Shown: piece by piece, positions 1 to 6,520 of the stretch
Layout: each line of letters starts with the position of its first letter
Position numbering within the stretch: position 1 is the stretch's first letter
Source of the DNA: Treponema sp.
GTDB lineage: Bacteria; Spirochaetota; Spirochaetia; Treponematales; Breznakiellaceae
Assembly (NCBI GenBank): GCA_031266255.1
Contig: JAISBK010000135.1
Coordinates: 1-9,014, forward strand
Length of the DNA stretch: 9,014 nt
Direction of reading: 5' to 3'
Made by a program: the position numbers and the translations under genes
Notes under the pieces: generated by a model
The model's database searches: none
Told to the model about the DNA's origin: nothing
The model's input: the letters and a program-made list of their open reading frames with translations, nothing else

Positions 1-8
1 GTACGGAT

Positions 9-48
9 TCGTACAAAGTACGATACGCCGTGTTTAAATAAATAAACA
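9..48. promoter_or_regulatory. Two short inverted repeats upstream of the LRR/TonB receptor/HmuY operon
   Basis: Two near-contiguous palindromes precede the surface-protein operon. The first is TCGTAC-AAA-GTACGA at 9-23, with 6-bp arms and a 3-nt loop. The second is TGTTTA-N6-TAAACA at 31-48, with 6-bp arms and an AT-only spacer. The second has the size and symmetry of a dimeric repressor or activator operator and lies in the AT-rich stretch where a promoter would be expected. I do not recognise either as a consensus Fur, DtxR or Crp box, and no convincing -35/-10 pair can be assigned. A regulatory role is inferred from position and symmetry only. Confidence 0.3.
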
Positions 49-89
49 GGGCTTCTGAAAATACCGATTCGGTTTATTTTCAGAAGCCC
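49..89 (-). terminator. Perfect 15-bp hairpin in the leader, terminator-like in the minus direction
   Basis: Positions 49-63 are exactly complementary to 75-89. CCG (64-66) can also pair with CGG (70-72), extending the stem past a 2-nt bulge to an ATT loop. Reading on the + strand, no T-run follows. Reading on the minus strand, the stem is followed by CTGTTTATTTATTTAAACA, which is T-rich, so the structure fits an intrinsic terminator for leftward transcription better than for rightward. It ends only 23 nt before the lipoprotein start. If the operon promoter lies upstream, the hairpin sits in the 5' untranslated leader and could act there instead. It may also simply be a 3'-end stabilising hairpin of an upstream + strand gene outside the window. 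Confidence 0.45.
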
Positions 90-112
90 CCTATCACTAC
101 AAAGGTATGGAA

Positions 113-1612
113 ATGGTTAAGACACGAAAACGCAATTTTTATATACCCTTCTCGCTCTTCTTTTGTGCGGTTTTCCTTATGGCGTTTATGGGGTGTTCAA
201 ATTCCACTCAAGATGAGCCTTCTGATACGGTTGAAACTACCCAATTTTCTTCGCTGAGTAGTCTCAAAACCGTTCTTGGTAACAGGGTACAGAATACCGC
301 AAAAAATCCTTATCAGATAACCCTGGTAAACGTGGATATGGCAAGCTTCAGCGATAATGAAGACAGCTTGGGGGAACTGTTTACCACATTTCAGGGACGG
401 TACGTTGCCTTGGATATAAGCACCTGCACGGGTAACATCGGAGCAGCAGCAGCAACGGTGATGACCCATCGGCCTGACGCTGACAAACTGGTGTCTCTTA
501 TCCTTGGTGAATCGACCGAATCTATCGGTGCATTCGCTTTTGCGGGATGTACCGCTCTCGTATCGATCTCATTGCCTGCATCAATGAGTACCATCAGCGA
601 TAGTGCCTTCGCGGCTTGTGTCTCCCTTGGTTTTAAGGTTACCAACGGGAATACGGTTTTTACTACTGACATGGACGGAAAGCGGCTACTACGGGATCAG
701 GGGAAAACCCTTGTTGCGTGGCCTTCTGCGGTGGGTACCCTTCAGATTTCATCTGAAATTACCACGATACAGGATTACGCTTTTTCCGGTGCTCCATTGC
801 TACGGGAACTTATCCTTGACCACAATACGCCGCCGACCCTAGGAGGGGATCATGTTTTTGAAAACCCATCGGATATCACGATTCGGGTTCCTCGAGAACA
901 GGTTTCGCAGTATAAAACAAGCTGGCAAGCGTATAGGGATGCTATAAAATGTACCCCTGATTGGTCAACCCCGTTTACCGATCTTGCCGGTCTCGGTGCA
1001 TGGGTTGATGAGGGTAAAGCGCAAAACGACCGTTGGACTCCGTATTACGCGGTACTTAAGGATGTGCCCCTGAGTAATAGAGGTACCGGTGAAATGCTGG
1101 AAGACGGCTTACGGAAACTCTATGAGACTTTTCACGGAAAATATATCGCCTTAGATGTAGATGCCTGTACCGGTGCTACCATTGGATTTTCAGATCGCTA
1201 TGATCAAACCTTTAGTTCAAGACCTAATCGAGATAAGCTGGTACAGATTATTTTACCCAAGTCTTCAACAAGCGTGGGGATTTATAACTTTTATGACTGT
1301 ACATCCCTTGAATCAGTAACCTTCCCGAGTGGACTCAAGCAAATCAATAAAAATGCCTTCGATCACTGCACAGCCCTGAAAGAAGTTGAGCTGCCGGCGA
1401 CCCTCAAATTACTAGGAGCTTATGCATTTAGAAATTGTACACAGCTTAAACGCGTTATTGTCCATGCCGAAGTACCGCCTGCACTCAACGGTGGGGTATT
1501 TTCAGGGGTGAATGAGGATTTTAGTATCTATGTTCCTGCAAACAGCGTAGAAGCGTATAAATCCATGACCGGTTGGCAAGCCTTTGCAGGGATAATAAAG
1601 GCGATTGAATAG
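113..1612 (+). CDS. BspA-like leucine-rich-repeat surface lipoprotein with tandem module duplication
   Basis: Likely a surface-exposed, ligand- or host/matrix-binding lipoprotein. Numbering is from the ATG at 107. A basic N-terminus and hydrophobic stretch (11-28) end in lipobox AFMGC with the acylated cysteine at C30. The mature part is two copies of one module. Copy 1 (about 47-282) and copy 2 (about 290-501) share, in order, F(T/S)xLxxL, GxY(V/I)ALD(I/V)xxCTG, RPxxDKLV, LRR_5-type repeats such as AFAGCTALVSISLP and AFDHCTALKEVELP, a PPxL turn, a VPxxxVxxYK strand and a WQA(Y/F) end. Copy 1 carries an extra segment (about 176-228) with the NTVFTTDMDGKRLL signature typical of BspA proteins. 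I prefer the ATG at 113 because AAAGG (101-105) lies 7 nt before it but only 1 nt before the ATG at 107. The TonB-receptor gene follows after 8 nt, so the two are probably co-transcribed. The family call is firm. The ligand is unknown, and a role in haem or nutrient capture is inferred from neighbours only. Confidence 0.85.
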   Translation: MVKTRKRNFYIPFSLFFCAVFLMAFMGCSNSTQDEPSDTVETTQFSSLSSLKTVLGNRVQNTAKNPYQITLVNVDMASFSDNEDSLGELFTTFQGRYVALDISTCTGNIGAAAATVMTHRPDADKLVSLILGESTESIGAFAFAGCTALVSISLPASMSTISDSAFAACVSLGFKVTNGNTVFTTDMDGKRLLRDQGKTLVAWPSAVGTLQISSEITTIQDYAFSGAPLLRELILDHNTPPTLGGDHVFENPSDITIRVPREQVSQYKTSWQAYRDAIKCTPDWSTPFTDLAGLGAWVDEGKAQNDRWTPYYAVLKDVPLSNRGTGEMLEDGLRKLYETFHGKYIALDVDACTGATIGFSDRYDQTFSSRPNRDKLVQIILPKSSTSVGIYNFYDCTSLESVTFPSGLKQINKNAFDHCTALKEVELPATLKLLGAYAFRNCTQLKRVIVHAEVPPALNGGVFSGVNEDFSIYVPANSVEAYKSMTGWQAFAGIIKAIE

Positions 1613-1620
1613 GATCTCGT

Positions 1621-3582
1621 ATGCAAATAAGGATCAGGAAAATGGGGAAGCTATCTTGTTTTATGGTATGTATGCTTGGTTGGTTCTGTATGTTTACCTT
1701 TCCGGTAATCGGGGAACAAGAGGATGAGGGTGAACCGGTCTATCAATTAGAGGAGGTTACCGTAACCGGAACCAGGAGTGAAAAACGCTTAAAAGACAGC
1801 CCTGTTGTTACGGAGATCATTACCGCTGAGGAGATCGAACAGTCCAATGCCGATACCCTCATAGATATTTTAAACGACTATGGGCTGGTGTATACCGGAA
1901 ACGGCATGGGTGATTATGTCCAGATGCAAGGCATGGGTAAAAGTCGAATCCTCTACCTGATAAACGGAAGGAGGATCGTGGGAAGGATATCCCAACGACT
2001 CAAAGGGGAAACCCTGCCCTTGGGGAATGTGGAACGCATAGAAATTGTCCGTGGGCCCCAGTCTGCCCTGTACGGATCCGATGGCATTGGCGGGGTTATC
2101 AATATCATCACCAAAAAACCAGGGAACGAGGTCTCCCTATCTACCGATTTTACGAATCGTTTCCTTCTTGCCTATGACGATCCAAATACCCCTGAAACCG
2201 TAGCGCCCTTTGATGATTTTAATCCGATCCGGGAGCAAACCTTGAGCGCGGCTGTGGGCTTTCCCTTGGGGATCACGCGAAATTCCCTGAATATAGAAGC
2301 TGCCCGTGGAGGGTTTTATTACAATGAGCAAAAAACCAGTTCCGTACTTCCCGAATATTACCGGGGCAGCCTGGGGCTCGATACGGCTTTTTCCCTGGAA
2401 AATATCCCGGAAGTCAGGCTGGGAAGCTCCTTCATGCTGATGCGGCGGGATGATCAAACCACTGCGCGCGGAAGCCTTACCCGGTTTGATTACCTCCGGG
2501 GAGATGCGTATGCTGAAATGGATCTGCATCCTTTTGAGCGGGGAGGTCTTACCCTCAGACTCTATGACAACTTTTACCAGAGGGATAAAGACAATTACTC
2601 GGCGATCAATGACCGGTGGTCCAAAGGGAATAATTATGAGAATGAAAATAGTACTGCCCTAGAAGCCCTTGGGTATTATGACGGGCTTGATAATTTCATT
2701 TTTACCCTCGGATTAGAAGGGGCCTACAACAGCATGAAAAAATACAATCTGAGTAAATCGTTTGTTTCGGTAGATAAGGAGGCAATCTTTTTACAAGCCG
2801 AACATTTTCGAGGAGATACCTATGCGGTCTTGGCTGGTGTACGGGTAGAGCGGAATTCCCAGTTTGGTTTTGCCGTGGCGCCGAAACTCTCCGGGATGTA
2901 CCAATTACCCGGGGATTTTCGTGTTTTAGCCGGGGCAGGGATAGGATACCGGGCGCCGGATTTCAGCGATCTCTATCTGGTTAAAGACGACAGTGAAACC
3001 ATGTATATCCAGGGTAACGAGGACCTGATACCCGAATACAGTTTGGGATTTAATACTGGACTTGAGTATGCTGCATCCGGCCGTTTCGTCCAGATCAATG
3101 TGTATTACAACGAATTATTCGATGAAATGACCCGGGTATATATCGAAACCCTCGGGGACCGAATGATTTATGCGACCAAGAATATTTCCCGGTCTATGCG
3201 AACCGGCGTTGATACCGAAGGACGGCTTACGGTTTTGCAGTATGGTTTTGTCTCAGCAGGCTACAGTTGGCTGTACGCCTATGACCGTACCCTAGGAGAG
3301 GAACTGCACCCCCAGCCTGCCCATACGGTCAAGATGAAGATTGGCTTTGATCACCCTACACCAGGAATTACTACCTATCTGCAAGGCCGTTTTTTTTCAG
3401 CGATGATCGATCCGACTGAACCGGACAACGAACCCCGGTTTATACTGGATTTTTATGTGTCCGTTGCCTTGGGTACGCATTTCAAAGTACATGCGGCAGT
3501 GGACAACATAACCGGTGAAATGGATCACCTGGGCCCGTTAACCAAGCAAACCTTTTCAATTGGGTTTAAATATTTTTTATAA
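1621..3582 (+). CDS. TonB-dependent outer-membrane receptor, HmuR-like (probable haem/iron or related ligand)
   Basis: Outer-membrane gated beta-barrel that imports a scarce ligand using TonB-ExbBD energy. An N-terminal basic/hydrophobic signal (about 1-31) precedes a TonB-box-like segment EEVTVTGTR (44-52). The plug domain (about 55-167) shows the hallmark QMQGMGKSRILYLINGRRI (101-119), VERIEIVRGPQSALYGSD (137-154) and GGVINIITKKP (157-167). The rest is beta-barrel with alternating aromatic strands, ending FSIGFKYFL. YRAP (443-446) and GNEDLIPE (465-472) correspond to the FRAP and NPDL boxes described for haem receptors, although related boxes occur in other TonB receptors. The plug and the stretch between the two boxes contain no histidine, unlike the haem-ligating positions reported for HmuR. 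Length (653 aa) is normal for the family. AGGA (1611-1614) supports the start at 1621; AAGGA (1629-1633) would equally support an ATG at 1642. The HmuY-family gene follows directly, its Shine-Dalgarno overlapping this stop. The receptor call is firm; the substrate is inferred. Confidence 0.9.
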   Translation: MQIRIRKMGKLSCFMVCMLGWFCMFTFPVIGEQEDEGEPVYQLEEVTVTGTRSEKRLKDSPVVTEIITAEEIEQSNADTLIDILNDYGLVYTGNGMGDYVQMQGMGKSRILYLINGRRIVGRISQRLKGETLPLGNVERIEIVRGPQSALYGSDGIGGVINIITKKPGNEVSLSTDFTNRFLLAYDDPNTPETVAPFDDFNPIREQTLSAAVGFPLGITRNSLNIEAARGGFYYNEQKTSSVLPEYYRGSLGLDTAFSLENIPEVRLGSSFMLMRRDDQTTARGSLTRFDYLRGDAYAEMDLHPFERGGLTLRLYDNFYQRDKDNYSAINDRWSKGNNYENENSTALEALGYYDGLDNFIFTLGLEGAYNSMKKYNLSKSFVSVDKEAIFLQAEHFRGDTYAVLAGVRVERNSQFGFAVAPKLSGMYQLPGDFRVLAGAGIGYRAPDFSDLYLVKDDSETMYIQGNEDLIPEYSLGFNTGLEYAASGRFVQINVYYNELFDEMTRVYIETLGDRMIYATKNISRSMRTGVDTEGRLTVLQYGFVSAGYSWLYAYDRTLGEELHPQPAHTVKMKIGFDHPTPGITTYLQGRFFSAMIDPTEPDNEPRFILDFYVSVALGTHFKVHAAVDNITGEMDHLGPLTKQTFSIGFKYFL

Positions 3583-3592
3583 GGAGTTTCTT

Positions 3593-4270
3593 ATGAAACG
3601 CAGCATTATTTCTTTTCTACTTGTTTTTGGATGCACCGCAATGCTTCTCCTTGCCTGTTCTCCTGATTCGGACAATCAGGATACTGGTGGTGAGGGAACG
3701 ATCACCTTTTCGGTCTCGACTGATAGCGGACCCCTATACTATTCTCTTACTACCGGGGAACCAGTAACCGGGGATGAAATCAAGAGTACTAAATGGGACA
3801 TTGGGTTCCAGCGTTCCCGGTTGATTTATACCAACAGCGGTGATACGGCAACCAAGCTTGGTTCAGGAGGTCAAGGCGGGGTTTGGTATACCGAGAAGTT
3901 CGCATTTGATGAAGTTACTCAGGACGACGCAGTAACCGATGATGCAACCTTGCTCAACAGGTATACCACCGATGTTAAACGATGGATCAGATCAATGAGT
4001 CTAGAGGAGGTTTGTGTCAATGTTATCGGATATGTAGGGTATGGGAATGAAACCGAAACCGGAGCAGGAGATGACGACCAAAAGCCTCTTGCAAGTTTTC
4101 AGTATAACAAGAAACAGTTTTATAAGTCAAAATCCTATGACCCAAGTAAACGGGTCTATATTATAAAACACGGAGATGGTGCAACCTATTCCAAGATACA
4201 GATCCTGGAATATGAGAGTAATACCTCAGAAAAATCAGATACCTATGTAATTAAATACGCACACTTTTAA
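3593..4270 (+). CDS. HmuY-family lipoprotein (putative haem-binding partner of the TonB receptor)
   Basis: HmuY proteins are surface lipoproteins that capture haem and deliver it to a HmuR-type TonB receptor. This 225-aa protein starts at the ATG at 3593 because AAGGAG (3581-3586) stands 6 nt upstream; an in-frame ATG at 3560 lies inside the receptor gene and lacks a site. The signal peptide ends in lipobox LLAC with C22, followed by an acidic/polar tether. The HmuY pattern follows: YYSLTTGEPV (49-58), KWDIGFQR (67-74), YTNSG (79-83) and the glycine-rich GSGGQGGVWYT (90-100), then beta-strand-rich sequence ending in TYVIKYAHF. Only two histidines (H193, H224) and one methionine after the signal (M135) are available as axial ligands, so the bis-His arrangement of Porphyromonas HmuY cannot be assumed. 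The Shine-Dalgarno overlaps the receptor's TAA, pointing to translational coupling. Family assignment rests on motif order, not on a search. The ligand remains inferred and may not be haem. Confidence 0.72.
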   Translation: MKRSIISFLLVFGCTAMLLLACSPDSDNQDTGGEGTITFSVSTDSGPLYYSLTTGEPVTGDEIKSTKWDIGFQRSRLIYTNSGDTATKLGSGGQGGVWYTEKFAFDEVTQDDAVTDDATLLNRYTTDVKRWIRSMSLEEVCVNVIGYVGYGNETETGAGDDDQKPLASFQYNKKQFYKSKSYDPSKRVYIIKHGDGATYSKIQILEYESNTSEKSDTYVIKYAHF

Positions 4271-4315
4271 TGTTCTAGATTTTCTAGGTATCCTTGGGGG
4301 AGGGGTGCGTATTTA
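4252..4315. terminator. Inverted repeat bracketing two convergent gene ends, possible bidirectional terminator
   Basis: TAAATACGCAC (4252-4262) and GTGCGTATTTA (4305-4315) are perfect reverse complements, with 42 nt between them. The left arm lies in the last codons of the HmuY-family gene, and the right arm contains the kinase stop codon (TAA, complement of 4313-4315). The loop holds a small nested hairpin, CTAGA-TTT-TCTAG (4275-4287). In either direction the distal arm ends in ATTTA, giving a modest U-rich tail. Placement exactly over two converging stops suggests a shared terminator, but the long loop and weak U-tract make this uncertain. Confidence 0.4.
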
Positions 4316-5737
4316 TAAACCTACTCGGAATACGCTCCCGGAACCGCGCAGTTCTCCATTGTTGCTTTTCACCTGGATGCTTCCGCCATGAGCAGCTACA
4401 ATCGCCGCGGCAATGGTAAGCCCGATTCCGGCGCCCCCGGTCTCCCGGCTTCGGGATGTATCAGTGCGGTAGAGTCGTTCAAAGATATGCGGGATATCCT
4501 GTTCAGGTATGCCGATGCCGGTATCTGCAATGATAAGGTCCCAATGGGGTACCCCCTTCTCTATAGTGATGCTTACCCTTCCTGAGTCGGTGTATTTCAC
4601 CGCATTGGAAAGCAGGTTCATACACACCTGTTTAATCCGGTCATAATCAGCGTTAAGGGGGCTTTCCATAAGGGTAAGGTGTAACCCTATTCCTTTCTCA
4701 TGGGCCGCAACCCTGAACTGTTCCGCCGTAACCTGGACCAATTTTGCAAGATCAAAGGTGGTTTTATTAAGTTTAAGGGAATCCCCTTCAAGCCAGGTAA
4801 GGATATGCAAATCCTCCACCAAGTGGGTAAGCCGTATTATTTCCTCGTGGCAGCTTACCAGGTGTTCCTGGTCAGGTTTATACACCCCGTCGATCATGGC
4901 TTCTACGTTTCCCTGTAAACAGGTCAGGGGTGTACGCAATTCATGGGCTATATCCGCGCTGAGCTGCTGTTGCCGTTGTTCTGCTGCTTCCAATTCTGCA
5001 GCCAGGCAGTTGATCGCCTGGGAAAGGTCCTTGAGTTCCCAGGTTTTATACTGATCCTGTATCCTGATGACACGCCTTTCAGGATTGGTTCCCCCTGAAT
5101 GGATGCGGGCTATTGCCCGAGCAGCAAGGCCGGCTTTACGCACCGGGGTCGCGATACTTTGGGACAGCACGAGGGCAATACCGGCGCTTAACAGGGTAAG
5201 GATAAAGCCTGCAACCAGTAGGAGTCGGTTTATGGAACGTAAAAACCGCGTTTCGGTTTCACTGTAGAAAAAAGGTCCGTAGGTTTCTATACGCACCGTT
5301 CCCACGATCCCACCGTTAGCGTAAACCGGATACCCCTGCTTTTGGATCCCGCCGTTTAAGCGGAATTGCTGTTCCATCCGGGAAGCTATATCGTTTATCA
5401 CCTCAACGCATTGCTGCATATCGCAGGAACGGGCATTCCATACCGGATCTCCCTGGGCATCATCCACCGTTACAATATAGCCCTCATGGACAAAGTACAT
5501 TCCCATTGCCTCTACAGCACCCTTATCAAAACTCCGGGTCATGGGATTGTACAGTTCTTCTATAACCCGGACGATTTCTACACTCCTTCCGCTGATATTC
5601 TCCTTGATCAATGCGTTAAAGGTTATGCCGGTAAACCGATTGATAGCCAGGGTTAAGATACCCAGGGCAAGTCCGATAAACAAGACGTACGTAAGGACAA
5701 GACGGTTTTGTAGGCTTATGGTGAAGCGCAGTTTCAT
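4313..5737 (-). CDS. Membrane sensor histidine kinase (HAMP-HisKA-HATPase_c), OmpR-class partner
   Basis: Inner-membrane kinase that autophosphorylates on histidine and passes phosphate to the response regulator encoded immediately upstream. Order of parts: TM1 (about 11-31), periplasmic sensor (about 33-165), TM2 (about 171-192), HAMP linker (about 192-247), HisKA H-box LSADIAHELRTP with H265, N-box NLLSNAVKYT (374-383), G1 box DTGIGIP (405-411), F-box IFERLYR (418-424) and G2 box GGAGIGL (434-440). All catalytic boxes are intact and 474 aa is a normal length. The sensor domain is not one I recognise; it holds a CX4C pair (C105, C110; CDMQQC) that could bind metal or respond to redox. The start ATG overlaps the regulator's TGA as ATGA, with a GGGGGA site just upstream, so translation is coupled. 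The gene converges on the HmuY-family gene with 42 nt between the stops. The general architecture resembles BaeS-type kinases; the signal is unknown. Confidence 0.93.
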   Translation of the reverse strand: MKLRFTISLQNRLVLTYVLFIGLALGILTLAINRFTGITFNALIKENISGRSVEIVRVIEELYNPMTRSFDKGAVEAMGMYFVHEGYIVTVDDAQGDPVWNARSCDMQQCVEVINDIASRMEQQFRLNGGIQKQGYPVYANGGIVGTVRIETYGPFFYSETETRFLRSINRLLLVAGFILTLLSAGIALVLSQSIATPVRKAGLAARAIARIHSGGTNPERRVIRIQDQYKTWELKDLSQAINCLAAELEAAEQRQQQLSADIAHELRTPLTCLQGNVEAMIDGVYKPDQEHLVSCHEEIIRLTHLVEDLHILTWLEGDSLKLNKTTFDLAKLVQVTAEQFRVAAHEKGIGLHLTLMESPLNADYDRIKQVCMNLLSNAVKYTDSGRVSITIEKGVPHWDLIIADTGIGIPEQDIPHIFERLYRTDTSRSRETGGAGIGLTIAAAIVAAHGGSIQVKSNNGELRGSGSVFRVGL

Positions 5738-6468
5738 GCTTCCCCCAAGCGGTATCCCATACCATAGACCGTGATGATGTATTTCGGCATTTTAGGATCA
5801 TCCTCAAGCTTTGCCCGCAGTTTCTTTATGTGGGTATCTACCGACCGGTCAAAGCCTTCATAATCAGCCCCTTTTATCGCGTCAAGAATTTCATCCCGGG
5901 TAAAGATTTTTGCCTTACAGGACATGAGCAGGGTAAGGATATGGTATTCATCCCGGGTAAGATTAACCGTTTCTCCGTTCCGGCTCACGCTCCTTTTTTC
6001 GGTATTGATGCGTAAATCCTCGTAAACAAGCAAGGATTCCCCTGTTTTTTTGCCCCGGCTTCTCCGTAATGCCGCATGCACCCGGGCCATAAGCTGCCGG
6101 GGACTAAAGGGTTTGGTTACATAATCATCCGCGCCGATAGTAAGACCGTGAATGATGTTGTCTTCCTCAACCTTAGCGGTGATCATAATGAGAGGAATAT
6201 TCGACTCAAGCCGTACTTTTTTGCATACTGCTTCACCTGAACAATCAGGCAGCATCAGATCAAGAAGTATCAAAGAAACGGGGTTCGGTGAATCCTGCAG
6301 GTGATCAAAAAGTTCAAGTCCATGCCTGCCGCTCCGTGCGCAAAGTACCTGAAAACCTTCCAGTTCAAGGTAGGCTTTTACCAACTCGAGGATTTTTACT
6401 TCATCATCCACCACGAGGATCGTCTGTGTATCCTGCATGGTTTTATGGTACCTATGAGGTACATTCAT
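5734..6468 (-). CDS. OmpR/PhoB-family response regulator
   Basis: DNA-binding transcriptional regulator controlled by phosphorylation. The receiver domain (about 16-135) carries the acidic pair D21-D22 (ILVVDDE), phospho-acceptor D70 in LILLDLMLPDCSG, T97 (MITAK) and K119 (VTKPFSP). The C-terminal winged helix (about 147-244) has the family signatures LTRDEYHILTLL, DRSVDTHIKKLRAKL and ITVYGMGYRL. Everything needed for phosphotransfer is present. The 244-aa length includes about ten residues more than usual before the first receiver strand. An internal ATG at 6438 would give the more typical start MQDTQTILVVDDE, but neither ATG has a clear Shine-Dalgarno, so the start is unsettled. It is the first gene of a two-gene operon with the kinase. 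It is divergent from flgF with only 52 bp between them, so it could regulate itself, the flagellar operon or the nearby surface-protein operon. No target is shown by the sequence. Confidence 0.92.
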   Translation of the reverse strand: MNVPHRYHKTMQDTQTILVVDDEVKILELVKAYLELEGFQVLCARSGRHGLELFDHLQDSPNPVSLILLDLMLPDCSGEAVCKKVRLESNIPLIMITAKVEEDNIIHGLTIGADDYVTKPFSPRQLMARVHAALRRSRGKKTGESLLVYEDLRINTEKRSVSRNGETVNLTRDEYHILTLLMSCKAKIFTRDEILDAIKGADYEGFDRSVDTHIKKLRAKLEDDPKMPKYIITVYGMGYRLGEA

Positions 6469-6469
6469 G

Positions 6470-6496
6470 TAAAGGACTTTCGATTGATACCGATAT
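6470..6496 (+). promoter_or_regulatory. Probable sigma-28 (FliA) flagellar promoter for flgFGJ
   Basis: TAAA (6470-6473) is followed after exactly 15 nt by ACCGATAT (6489-6496). The known FliA consensus is TAAA-N15-GCCGATAA, so the -35 core and spacing are perfect and the -10 matches at 6 of 8 positions, including the CCGATA core. The -35 also extends to TAAAG. Transcription would start near 6503, just ahead of the flgF Shine-Dalgarno (AGGGGA, 6507-6512), leaving a very short leader. The position directly before a flagellar operon makes chance unlikely. Spirochetes encode a FliA-type sigma factor. Confidence 0.65.
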
Positions 6497-6520
6497 TTAA
6501 CCTAATAGGGGAAACGAGAA

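Noticed and set aside
439..456. GCA trinucleotide run in the LRR lipoprotein gene
   Set aside because: Only four to five units, coding for an alanine stretch; too short to propose phase variation.
2137..2529. 130-aa minus-strand open frame inside the TonB-receptor gene
   Set aside because: Antisense to a strongly conserved plug/barrel coding region, with no motif and no ribosome-binding site; shadow.
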